Part shown: piece after piece, positions 36,033-47,100 of the stretch | How the letters are laid out: the number at the start of each line of letters is the position of its first letter | How positions within the stretch are numbered: the stretch's first letter is position 1 | NCBI RefSeq assembly: GCF_048771995.1 | Contig: NC_133033.1 | Location: 5,394,501 to 5,458,500, forward strand | Direction of reading: 5' to 3' | DNA length: 64,000 bases | Source of the DNA: Taeniopygia guttata | Taxonomy: Eukaryota > Chordata > Aves > Passeriformes > Estrildidae | Notes under the pieces: generated by a model | The model's database searches: none | The model's input: the letters and a program-made list of their open reading frames with translations, nothing else | What the model was told of the DNA's origin: nothing | Position numbers and translations under genes: made by a program

Positions 36033-36296
36033 TGGCTTCTAGGGGCAGGAAAGTCATTATGCACAGCAAAACAGTATCTTGAAAAAGCTGACCAAGAACT
36101 CTCTGAGATCAGGGGGAAAGGGCAGGAGAACATCAAGGCTGACAATTGTATCTCCTGGCTGTAAAATAATAATGCTGAAAACGAAGAATCTGAGATTATA
36201 TGGCCTCCTGCAGTATGGAAGGAACAGCTTTCTGCCAAAAACCTCAGAGAAGAGGTGGAGAGACTAAATGCTGGTATACTCAGAGCTGAAGAATAA
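36033..36296 (+). pseudogene. Coding-like Glu/Lys-rich remnant, function unknown
   Basis: One plus-strand frame stays open for about 88 codons except for a single stop at 36162-36164. It translates to Glu/Lys/Leu-rich, coiled-coil-like stretches such as AKQYLEKADQELSEIRGK and KEQLSAKNLREEVERLNAG. No start codon context, splice framing or family match is evident. It could be a decayed exon or chance, and I do not assign a gene. Confidence 0.2.
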
Positions 36297-36441
36297 AGAT
36301 CATTAGTGAGCAATGAGGATTTGTGACGCTGCTGTTTCAGGGCCTGCCCATCTCTTGCTTCTAAGAGTTGTAAGACCCCTGAACAAAAGCCATGGGGTAC
36401 TGTGGAAGGGTACATTTACTGATAAAACAATCTTTCTCGGG

Positions 36442-36462
36442 AAAAAAAAAAAAAAAAAAAAA
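36442..36462. repeat. Poly-A tract (21 A)
   Basis: Uninterrupted A run directly before the RFX-type palindrome. No retroposed gene body is recognisable upstream. Confidence 0.85.
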
Positions 36463-36465
36463 GGC

Positions 36466-36483
36466 GGGTTGCCATGGCAACCC
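36466..36483. promoter_or_regulatory. Perfect RFX X-box palindrome
   Basis: GGGTTGCCATGGCAACCC is a perfect 18-bp inverted repeat. Its core GTTGCCATGGCAAC is the symmetric form of the X-box bound by RFX factors (consensus GTNRCC, 0-3 spacer, RGYAAC). It lies about 5 kb before MAGOH and 10 kb after the LRP8 stop. The sequence match is exact; occupancy and target gene are unknown. Confidence 0.6.
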
Positions 36484-39400
36484 TGAATGAATTCAGCACA
36501 TCACCTGTGCACGAAGTCTATCTGCAAGAGCTCTGTTGAAAGCTGAGGGTTTGCTTCTCACTTGAGATCCCTCAAGATTGTACAAGGTTCTTAAAAATAA
36601 GGATTGCATAGGAAATGGATGGGACTCCTGCACCCACCAGATCAAAGCCTGCTCGAAGCCACAATTATCTATGGAAAAGGAAAGCAGTGTGTTTTTCTTG
36701 ACGAAGTTTTAAAATTACTGCGAAGATTGGAGAGTCTAATGTGTGCAGGGGACAAGCAAGGCTGGAAGTCTTCTGTGAGAAGGCAGATGTGCCTCAAGTG
36801 TTTCCCTTTTTCACTAATGAAGCCTTATGCTTGGATTTCCTGACTTACTACACAAGTTTCTTTCTTTATAGGACCAGGGAAAAGAAAAAACTCAAACATT
36901 GGAATCAAATACACTGGAAAAATGAGTGTTTTAGAGATGATGACAAACCTGAGGAAAAGAAATTAAATGCAAAACCAAGTAAAAAGTACATAGTTAGAAA
37001 TAAATAACATTCCATTTAACTTTTTGTCAAAGTGTAACAGAGAACATGAGGTCCACTTAGAGTAGGCCTAAAGGTAAAATCTAAAAGTTTCTGTTATAAA
37101 AGCACTACCCAAGGTCTCTCACCTCTGAAAAGTTTGTGAAAGTCTGCTGTGTCAGAAGTTCTGTCAGAGCTTGGATATAAAATCAAACAAAGAAACTTAG
37201 TAAAGCATTAAAAAAAACAGAACAATGTTTATTGAAGGTAAAGCAAGGTCACATGGAAGCAAAGAGAAGTTTCTTTGTAGCCGTTGTCTGAAGTATCATC
37301 TCGAGCAGCTCAGCTCAACCAGGATGTCCTTCCAATCAAGGAGGTAAAATGTCCAACACTCCTTTGCTTATTTCCACATTTATAGAGACATAACCCACCT
37401 CTACAGGAAGGTCATGGGCTGAAGGCTAAATAAACACCTGTGCTCACTCCCTGCCACCAGGGAAACCTTTAAAGAGTTTGGCAGATTTGTTTAAATAAAA
37501 TCAGTTTACACAGAAAAACATGACTGGAATACAGCACTTGGCTAATGTCAAAATGAAGAGCCTGAAACATGCAGTGACATCAAATACCTCTTTCTTTTGT
37601 AGTTCTTGGGGAACTATTAGAGGACAATTCACAAAGGCTAATTTCAGTCTAAATGTGCAGATTCTTCCTCAGAAGCAGCCACTGGACACAAGCTCCCCCA
37701 CGTCAGCCCTCATAACTATCTCTGTAAAATCTTGAAGTGAGAATTAACACACATCTATTTTTAAATAAGAGCCGATCCTATTTTGTGTAAGTTCAAGACA
37801 CAGTTCTACCATGAAAAACAAACCATTTAAATAAGTCATATTTGTTTTCCTAAATTATTTGCGGCAATAAACTCTAAAGAGTTGGATTCACCAGTACTGG
37901 AGCCCATAGATACTCTTCTCAGTTCTCACACACCACTGCACCCCAACTTCCAGCCTTGCCAAACCCAGCAGATTCAGATGGGAGCTGACTGTTTAATTGA
38001 GAAAGTCAATTACATTATAAACTTGCATTTGACATAAAAACAGTCTGTAGAGAAAGCAGGGAATCAAAATCAATCAAAACCAAAAAGCTTCCTTAAAACT
38101 CACACAAATATTCCCATGGGAGAGCGGATCTTGTCTGAGGGCAGGAGGCTGAACACAGTAACAATGACAGACCCTTGCAGTCCTGCTTTCTATTAATTTC
38201 CACAAATCCTTCTCCTTTTCAGGCACTCATTTACACACAGGAGTCCCTGCTAGGCTTAGGATTTGGTTCTTCTAATGCAGAAGTCAATACAGCCCATTCT
38301 TGTTTACCAAGTCATGACCAGTGAGAAGTGCCTTGTGAGCAAACAGAGCCTGGCAGTCAATAACCAGCCACAGCAGCACAGCCCAGTAGGGAGAGCTTCA
38401 CTCAGGGTAACAAGGTTGTTTTACTTGGCACCAAAACAACAAATGCTCCTTCTTACAGAAGGATTTTTAACCGAGTAGATGAAACGTATCCATACTGCAA
38501 TTTCAAAGTACAAGCTCTGGTAAATAGTGCATTAAAATGCAAAGCTTAGGGTTAACACAGCACCGCCCAGTTTGTCTCAGCAGCCACAACACACTGCTGA
38601 CTCAGCTGGATTTTGATACTCATTATCTCTCACACAACGCAGAGGCAAAGGAATTAACATTCTTTAAACCAAAATAAAATTCTCTTCCCAGCAAGTAAAA
38701 AAGTAACACGGGCATAACAAGGATCTACATGCAAAGTCAAGATCCACACCATGGAGCACGTTAAATGCTATGGAACACATTTTAAAGAAGTATTTTAGGG
38801 ATTTTTTAACTTTCAGAGATTATATTGTCTTAACTTTCCTCAGTCAAAATAGTTTCTTTGATAGGGGGATCAGTAAGAATTAAAGCCTCTACAGATACAA
38901 GGAAAAAGAGTTGTATAAAATTCTCTATGTTTGGAACACAGTTTCACAAGTTACAGACATGGAAAAATATCAGAAAACAACCTGATTTATCTGCAATATG
39001 TGAAAAAAAAAAAAACCTGTCACCCAGTTCTCCAAAGCATTCAACATTTCTAGTGAAGAGAATAAAATAGCAGAAATACAACTATTTCAAGAAACAATCA
39101 CAAATCTTGCAATCCTAAAACTAAGTTAAATTATGGATTCAAACTAGGTTGATTCATTCAAGCCATCTGCTCTTCTATTGACATGAGAAAATACCCCAAA
39201 TAAACAGAAATATTGAGAGCATGTTTATTTGATTTCTCCCATTTTTTCAAGTCCCACAAATACCCACTCCTCACAGGTCAGAGGAGAAACTATTGTAAAT
39301 TCTTCTTTTTCAAAAACAAACAAAAAAGACCCCTAACCCTAACCCATTATAAACCATTACCAGTACTAAGATTCCATATGCATATTGTTACATTACAGTC

Positions 39401-41100
39401 CTTCTATCATATGTAAAACAATGCTAAAAATGTGTGTTTGTAGAGATATCTTCTTCAGAGGCAGAAGAACCACTGTTTATACATGCTTTAAAGCAGCACG
39501 AAAAGAACTGCAGCACACACATTTGTGCCTTTCACAAACACATACTTAAGCCAATGCATTCAAGCAGAGCACGTTTGGGATTGTAAATGTGTCAAGATAA
39601 CCCAAACAACACTGGCAGCAAGTCTTTACCCATTGTATCGCCATCAAACATAACATTTATTTTACTTAGACAAAAAACATAATATACACACAGCAAAAAA
39701 CATTTTTATCTCACTTATATATAGAATGCATTTATCATAAAATCTTAGAATTAATATAGAGAACTCAAAGACAGTTGACACCTCCAGAAGGAATTAAAAT
39801 GCAGGTTCTTGGGATAACTCCTATGCCAGTTTGCTCTTCCTTCCAACACAGCAATTTAAATAAATTTACATTAAGCACTGATATTCCTGCAAAGGCTTAT
39901 AAACATTTAGACAATTACAGTGGAGTAATTTTCTAACAAAAAAATCCCCAAACCAAACAAAACTGAACTTCTGAACTTGGGGACAAACCAGACAGTACAT
40001 GGTATTACCTTTAGCTTGGACAACCAAGTTCACAAAGTAAGCAGGGTAATAATTCTGCCAAAAAAATCCTTCAGACTGGTATAAATACAAATGTTACATG
40101 TTTAAGGTTATGTTTTAATTTCTTTGCAGTACCTGCAGATTTTATAAAGCAACAGGCTGGCCATTTCTGTATCAGTAGGACTTTTCTACTGAAAAGATGA
40201 CTTATAGACATTTTATAGAATGAACATTCCTGAAGAATACAGAATGCAACTGAGAGTGTTCAAGCACAAAGATGTGAAAAACAATGAATAAGAGAAAATA
40301 TTGCCTTAGCCCTGCTGTAACTCTGAGGAAAGCAGAGAGAACTCCATTAGCCCTGCAATGGGATGTGAGGCAGCACCATCTAAATGAAATCCCATTCATC
40401 AGTGCAAACCCATTTCCAACACCACCACAGTGCAAACCACCCTCCCCCATTCTGTGTCCTCAATAAAAGTGCCCTGTCTAGTGCTGTGCACAAGAGATAG
40501 CCTATTTCTGAATTCTCCTTGCAGAAGGGAATATTTTATGAAAGTATGCCTCTCTGGCTATCTCCTTTCAGAAGTTCCCAGAGCAGGAAAGGGCAGGATT
40601 TACCCCCAGTGCATTTCCTCTCCAAGCTCAGGCCACCTGTGATGAGGGATCTCAGCACACCAATCCCAGAGAGGCACCAAACTGCTTCAGGAGCCTGAAA
40701 CTTATCCGCTTGTTGTTAATTTTGCTTTAAATCATAAATGCACAGTGTCTGTTCCCTCTGTACAGCAGAGAGATCAGGAAATGCCTCTGATTAACTCACC
40801 TGGTGGGGGTTTGCCATCGCCAGCTCTGCGATCAGTGCCGCTGGAGGCCACCATCGCCTCCGGGACTCGCCCAGTGGATCGGGCTGATAATGCCAAGCTC
40901 TTCGATCCTTGGGTGGCCACTTAATCAAAATATAAATCTGATGGTTTTGGTGGGCCCCATCTAACTTGGAAGGAGTGCAGCGTAACAAGGTGTTTATCAA
41001 GTTCTTGCAGTAGCACTAAATTCAACTATCAGTGGTCATCACAAAAGGCCAGTGCACATCACCTCTTTCGTTTGTATGACTAAGTATCACCAGAAGGCAA
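36484..41100. other. Intergenic, AT-rich, nothing recognised
   Basis: Between the palindrome and the MAGOH CpG island. There is a two-and-a-half-copy telomere-like CCCTAACCCTAACCC at 39331-39345, and short A/T runs. A somewhat GC-richer patch lies near 40800-40920. No gene is supported. Confidence 0.5.
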
Positions 41101-41129
41101 TCTTAGGAGTAACGAGTGAATAACTCTGC

Positions 41130-41900
41130 TCTCCCACGGAACGCCGAGGCGCTGGGACTCTGCCCTGGGAAGAGCGGAGGTGCGGCGAGGCCTCAGCCGA
41201 CACCGTCTCGTGTGGCTGCGGGATCTCCTCGATTGGCTTTACGCCGTGTCCCGGCTGTGTCCCGCTCGGGGCCGCTGGGGTTGCGCTGTGGGAGCGGCCC
41301 GGGCTCCCCTCACGGCCCGGGCGCCCCTCACGGCCCGGGCTCCCCTCACGGCCCGGGCTCCCCTCACGGCCCGAGCTCCCCTCACGGCCCGAGCTCCCTC
41401 ACGGCCCGGGCTCCCCTCACGGCCCGGGCTCCCCTCACGGCCCGGGCTCCCCTCACGGCCCGGGCTCCCCTCACGGCCCGGGCTCCCCTCACAGCGCGGC
41501 TCCACCCCCGGCCCGCCAGGGGGCGGCCGCGCCCGCCGTGCTGCGCGCAGGCCGGGAGGCGCGCGCCGCTGACGCACGCTGACGCACAGCCGGGCTGTGG
41601 CGCGGCCATGGCGAGCGACTTCTACCTGCGCTACTACGTGGGGCACAAGGGGAAGTTCGGGCACGAGTTCCTCGAGTTCGAGTTCCGGCCCGACGGTGAG
41701 AGCGGGGCAGGGGGCCGGGGAGGCGCTCCCGGGGGGCGGGCTGCCGGCCCGCGGGTCCCCCCGGCGTGGTGTAACGCGCGGAAAATCCTCTCCCCGCAGG
41801 AAAGCTGCGCTACGCCAACAACAGCAACTACAAGAACGATGTGATGATCCGGAAGGAGGTGAGGCAGCGCGGCTGAGGCGCTTGTGCCGCGAACGGGACT
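41130..41900. promoter_or_regulatory. MAGOH: CpG-island promoter of MAGOH
   Basis: GC- and CpG-dense block spanning the MAGOH start, without a TATA box in the expected place. A reverse CCAAT box (ATTGG, 41232-41236) lies about 370 bp before the start codon. An 18-bp minisatellite occupies 41301-41497. The start codon context GCGGCCATGG is a strong Kozak match. Confidence 0.7.
41301..41497. repeat. 18-bp GC-rich minisatellite, 11 copies, before MAGOH
   Basis: Tandem units of GGGCTCCCCTCACGGCCC with small variants (GGGCG, GAGCT, and one 17-bp unit at 41391-41407). It ends about 110 bp before the MAGOH start codon, so it lies in the promoter or 5' UTR. Each unit junction forms CCCGGG, giving a regularly spaced CpG. 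Confidence 0.95.
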
Positions 41901-43222
41901 CGGGGCTGGGCCAGGGCTGGATTTCGTTGCCGGGGCGTTGTGGGCAGGGCTGTATTTATTTCTCTGCCGGAATGTTGTGTCCAGGCTTATGTGCACAAGA
42001 GTGTGATGGAGGAGCTGAAGAGAATAATCGACGACAGTGAAATCACAAAAGAAGATGATGCTCTGTGGCCTCCTCCTGACAGAGTGGGCCGACAGGTACG
42101 GTTCATAGTGTTTCTTCTAATTGCTCTTTCATTTTCATATGTTAGCTCCTTGGAAGCATAACTAAACTTTTGCTTCAAGCCAGTATTGTTTCCAGCCGAA
42201 AGGGAAACAAATACTACTTTAAAACCTGAGTAATGCCTCAATGACAGTGTAGTTGTGGAAGCTAATATGATCCACAGACCTGCTGCATTTGATATCTTTG
42301 TTACAGAAATTTGTAATAAAAAATAAAAACCATCACAGTACTGAAGTGTTTCTGTAACTGCTACCATGAAGCAGTGAGTTCCTATAACCTTTTCTTTTTC
42401 AGGAGCTCGAGATAGTAATTGGTGACGAGCACATCTCCTTTACAACGTCAAAAATCGGTTCCCTCATTGATGTAAATCAGTCCAAGTACGTACTCTGCTT
42501 TTTATGCTGCCCTTGTTTGTGTTTACTAATCTGTATTAGAACTTCCTGATTATTTGGTACCTGTATTCTATATCGTTTCAAAGTATGAATTAGCTCTGAG
42601 GGCACCAGTGCTCTGTGTTGCAGCACAATATCCCAAATGCCTTTAGGCTGTGGCATTACAGGCTGTGTTCTCAAACTCAGAGAATGCCCTCAGCATTCTG
42701 AGCAGACATTGCTGTAGGAACCCTGTTACACACATACAGAGTCTGAGCTGCCATTGGCCTGTTTGTACCAATTCCTTTGGGAGAATCAAGATACCTGTAT
42801 TTCACCTAAGCTGAAAAGACTGACTGTTGTGGGGAAGGAAAGGGTAAAATCCTAAGTGCTGTTAATACTTGTTTTCATTATAAAAATGCATATTTTGTAA
42901 AAGCTTAAAGTGTTCACAGTTGGAGAAGAGAATATTTAATCAATCAGTATAGAATGAAACAAATCTGTTAATGTCTAAGATGACATCTAAAAAGTCCTCA
43001 TATAGGCTTTGGGTTTTTTTAATACATTAGTTCTGTAACCTGTTCTTTAATAACATCAGTCTAAATTTTTTTAACTGTTTTTAATTTTTCCCCCCCTTTC
43101 TTCCAACTGTTGTGAACTGCAGAGATCCAGAAGGTTTGAGAGTGTTCTACTACCTGGTCCAGGACCTTAAATGTCTTGTCTTCAGTCTTATTGGACTCCA
43201 CTTCAAGATTAAGCCAATTTAA
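41608..43222 (+). CDS. MAGOH: Protein mago nashi homolog, 5 exons, complete
   Basis: Core subunit of the exon junction complex: it pairs with RBM8A (Y14) and clamps eIF4A3 on spliced mRNA in the nucleus and cytoplasm. Exons 41608-41695, 41800-41858, 41985-42095, 42403-42485 and 43123-43222 join in phase to 146 residues plus TAA, the human MAGOH length. It starts [20 protein letters not shown] (human MAGOH has Glu at residue 2) and ends [13 protein letters not shown]. Introns 1 and 2 are tiny (104 and 126 bp). AATAAA at 43373-43378 is the likely poly(A) signal. The near-identical paralog MAGOHB is separated by length and by the LRP8/CZIB neighbours. Confidence 0.98.
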
Positions 43223-43372
43223 GTCAGACAAACTGAAGTTTGTATTGCAATGTTAGCAGTAGGGGTGGGGAGGGAGGATCCTGTTCCAGTTCTTCATTGT
43301 TTCTGAATTTTTTTTGTACTTTAGATTATTTTTGATTGTTATTTTGTTGTTGTTACAAACTGTCAGTGACTC

Positions 43373-43378
43373 AATAAA
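43373..43378 (+). terminator. MAGOH: MAGOH poly(A) signal
   Basis: AATAAA 151 bp after the MAGOH stop, followed by a GT/T-rich stretch (TGTGTTTTTAATTTTT) suited to cleavage-factor binding. Confidence 0.8.
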
Positions 43379-43399
43379 AGGGCGAGATCTGTGTTTTTA

Positions 43400-43994
43400 A
43401 TTTTTAAGCTGTGGTGAGCGACTGACTCCTAACACTTCTTTTATAACGGTGCATTCAGAGTGTGTCTCTTCACTTGGATCACCCACACACTGCACTTCTC
43501 TACACAGCAGTAGAAAAAGGAATGAAGCCTGGCTCTGTGAAATGAAACTTTTGCCAGTTGTCAAGGCAAACTTTTGTTACTATCCTGAGCTGGGTGTTCT
43601 GTTGGCCAGCCAAGAACAACATCTGGCTCCGCACAGGTAAATGGTTATAGCAGACACACATCACCTTCGTCCCAGCTGGGGTTACCCGCTTACCTCCAGA
43701 GCAGAGGCAAACAACAGGAGCCATCAGGGATCTTCACTGACCATCCCGTTCAGTTTCAGAGAAGCTGAAAAGCAACCTAGAATGTATTTAGTTTAGTTCT
43801 GGACTAGCAGATCTGTTGTGCAGCATTCGTTAAAAGACTGAGACATCCCCCACAGGCCCTGAGGGTGGACCCCATGGCAGTGCTGCCAGACTGCGCTTTT
43901 TCTTTCTCTTGACACGTCTGGTCTGTAAGAAAAATCTGCGATTAAAAAAAAAAAAAAAAAAAAGTGATTAATTTATGTGTAATTTTTGAAAATA
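43400..43994. other. MAGOH-CZIB intergenic spacer
   Basis: About 0.6 kb between the MAGOH 3' end and the CZIB CpG island. It contains a 20-A run near 43944-43963 and no recognisable gene. Confidence 0.6.
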
Positions 43995-44196
43995 CCGGCG
44001 CCTCCCGCTTTTCCTCCCCTCCCCACAGACAGCTCCCGCCATCCCGCGCGGCGGGCGGTGGTGGCCGCCATCTTGGCTGAGGGCAGACGCGGCTTCACGC
44101 CGGCCCAGGCGGGCAGGGAGTGCGGGGCCGCCATCTTGGCTGAGGGCAGGGCCGCGGGGAGCAGGGAACAGGGACCTGCCCAGGATCCGCGCGGCC

Positions 44197-47100
44197 ATGG
44201 GGGTAGGTGAGAGCCGCGGCCGGAGCCCCGCGGGCAGTGGGGCAGGGGAGCCTCGGCCGGAGCCCCGCGGGCCGTGGGGCAGGGGGAGCCTCGGCCGGAG
44301 CCCCGCGGGCCGTGGGGCAGGGGGAGTCTCAGCCGGAGCCCCGCGGGGCAGGGGCAGCAGGGCCGGCCGGGGCTGACGCGCTCCGCCGCTTGCCTTGCAG
44401 AGGATCGGGCTGCAGCTCCGCGCCACGCTGGAGAACATCACCCGGCTGCGCGCCGAGGGAGAGGACTTCCGATGGTACCTCAAGGTGCGGGGCCGGGGCC
44501 GGGGCCGGGGCCGGGAGCGGCGCATGTCCCTGATTATTGACGGCTTCCAACCTTCCCATTTGTGTTCTCCAGCTGAAATGTGGGAACTGCGGTGAAGTCT
44601 CCGAAAAGTGGCAGTACCTGCGGCTGATGGTGCGTGTGCCCCTCGTAACCTACCTCTGAGCAAAAATGAGAGCACAAACCTGCCTCTACAGATGTATCCG
44701 CATCAAGGATGTGACAGCTTCCCCTCTAGATGGATCGTTTTTCAATAGCTATATGCCTTTAGAAAATTGTCATGTTCCATATTAAAAGAAATATTGGAGA
44801 TTGTTAATTGACCTATGCCATTTGAATAGTGACTGTTGGTAACAAACTATTACATCTGCTTTTAAAACATCTGTCTGTAAAAATTTAATTTCAAAAGAAA
44901 TTTTGAAGCGGTATCAAAATACGGTTGTGCCTGTAGTATATTTCTCTGATGCTGATGGAATCCTTTTGGAGAATGTTAGGTAAATGAAGATCATTTAAGC
45001 ATGTTAAATCAGCATTTGGAAGCTGGAAAAGCAGGATAAAATTTGTCAGGGATACTGTTCTTAGCAATAATCATCCCTTTTTATTGCATACAGCTGAATG
45101 GTAAGAATGTATTTTGAAGAATTAATAGACCATGCCTATATGGATAAGACACAAATATATATTATTCCCTATTTTAAGTCTGGAACAGAATTATTCTTTG
45201 ATAATTACAGCTTGTTAAATTACTAATCTCTGTAGTTAAAAAAAAAAGATGACTTGTTGCAGTATTTTTAAAAAGTTAAAGGGCTGAAGTGGTTAAAAAT
45301 GTCTCTCTTGTCTTGGATTTTAGGACAGTGCTCCCCTGAAAGGCGGCCGAGGAAGCGCCACGATGGTGCAGAAGTGCAAGCTGTGCTCCAGGGAGAGCTC
45401 CATCGGTACGTGCTTGGCCACTGACCCGGCACCATCCGTTTCACAGTTTCTCTTTTAGTCCCCATTTTTGCTTGACACCGTTTGTAAAGAGCTTTCACCA
45501 GGGATTTCTGCCCTTGTACACTGGTGCTTGAATTCCCAATGTGCTTGAGGCACTTTCTGGACATCACGTTCAGGGAGACAGCAAGGCCTCCTGGTGAGTC
45601 CAGCCTTCTGCATCAACAAAACTCATCTGTATTGTTATTTTACAAAAGCATGCAAATCTTTTTGGCGTTGGTATGGAAAAATGGTGCAATGTAAACTTCT
45701 CAGGAGAAGGGAGAAAAATGTAATTCTGCCTTTTGAAGATAAGCTGCAGGAAAACCTTGCACTTCTTTCATTTCTTTTGCTTCGTATAAGGAAATTGCTG
45801 GGAAAGAAGATCCTGGTGTCTGGTTTGTGCTGAACAAAACTGAAGACATAGTGGCACTCACTTGTATACTTTTTTTTTGTTTTAGATATTTTAAGTCAGA
45901 CAATCAAGCCTTACAATGTAAGTTTGTTTCCTCTTCTATGTAACAAATGAAAGATAAACAAGCATTAACAGTATTTTGAGTTTTTGCTTTACCATCCTCC
46001 TTCAGGAGCACAAAAAGCTGGTCTTGTCCTTAGCCAGAAATCATCTTGTAGACTCCTGGGCAGTCTCAAGTGTAGAATAATTTGATACATTTCAAAAGCT
46101 AACACAGAACTGTATAATCCAAATTAGAGGTATTACATATATATATATATATATATATGTATATAAAATGCCCCTCTAGGTCTCCTTTCAAAGACTTCCT
46201 CATGGCAGATTAAGAAATTCTAGTTAGGTAGTTAGGGACCACCTATGAAATGAGCCATAGGGTTTTGCTGGCACCTGGGGCATCAGAGATGACAGTGCTG
46301 CCTTTAAAGCAATCCATTCCTAGACTAATGCTTGTCACTGTCTCTGTTCAATGGAAATTAATGGTTTTCTGACTCAATCACAGGCCGAGGACAGCGAGAA
46401 ATTCAAAACAATTGTGGAGTTTGAATGCCGAGGTCTGGAACCAGTTGACTTTCAACCACAGGTGAGTTCTTATTTATGATTCGTTTCTGTCTTTAAAAGC
46501 ACTTCTTCTAGAGTGATAAAATACACTCTATTTGAAATGGTTCTGGAACATCTTAGACCTTCCCAGATTCCCATCTTTCCACAGTTCCTTGTTCTACTAC
46601 TTTTGATTAAAAAAAAAACCAAAAAAAACCAACCAAATACTTGGAAACAGCTAACACAAACAACTGGTATTCTCTGTTGTCAGTAAAAGCTAAAACTAAG
46701 CACACCTTGGAGTCGTACTTAAACTGCCTCACAGGTGACTCAGTGTTAATCTGAATTCATCTCCTCAGATGCAAAAGAGTCTTTCCCAAAGGGAAAGTGC
46801 AGCATTATACAGAGCACCACTTGCTCCTTGGTGTGTTACAGAGCTCATCAAGCTTAGGTTAGGAACACACTTCAGTGTGTGCCCTCTAAAAAACAAACAG
46901 CTTTTCTTTGGGGTTGACATCACCAGAGCCACAGGAGATGAACACTGGCATTTTCCCATTTGCTGCTTGAGCAGACAAAGCTTGAAGATCACTGGCAATT
47001 ACAGGCTGGTGCAAAGCACACCTCAAGGTTCAGAGTTAAAGGACTCTTCAGGGCCAGTCTGCAATGACTCATCTCTTGTGCATGGTCATGCTCTATTGCC

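Larger units (their letters stand above)
43995..44530. promoter_or_regulatory. CZIB: CpG-island promoter of CZIB with two YY1 sites
   Basis: CpG-dense block around the CZIB start with no TATA box. It carries two copies of GCCGCCATCTTGG (44064-44076 and 44127-44139), each followed by CTGAGGGCAG. This is the extended YY1 consensus often found just downstream of start sites in housekeeping genes. The copies are 63 bp apart in the same orientation. Confidence 0.75.

Noticed and set aside
35903-36415. Minus-strand 170-residue open frame in the LRP8-MAGOH gap
   Set aside because: No family resemblance or splice framing. Its opposite strand carries the slightly better coding-like signal, which is itself weak.
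39331-39345. Telomere-like CCCTAACCCTAACCC
   Set aside because: Only two and a half copies without any flanking array, too short to call an interstitial telomere.
41239-41664. Minus-strand open frame with Arg-Gly-Ala repeats before MAGOH
   Set aside because: It is a translation of the 18-bp minisatellite on the opposite strand.
43968-44675. Minus-strand 235-residue open frame across the CZIB promoter
   Set aside because: GC-rich CpG-island sequence antisense to real CZIB exons, with no recognisable domain.
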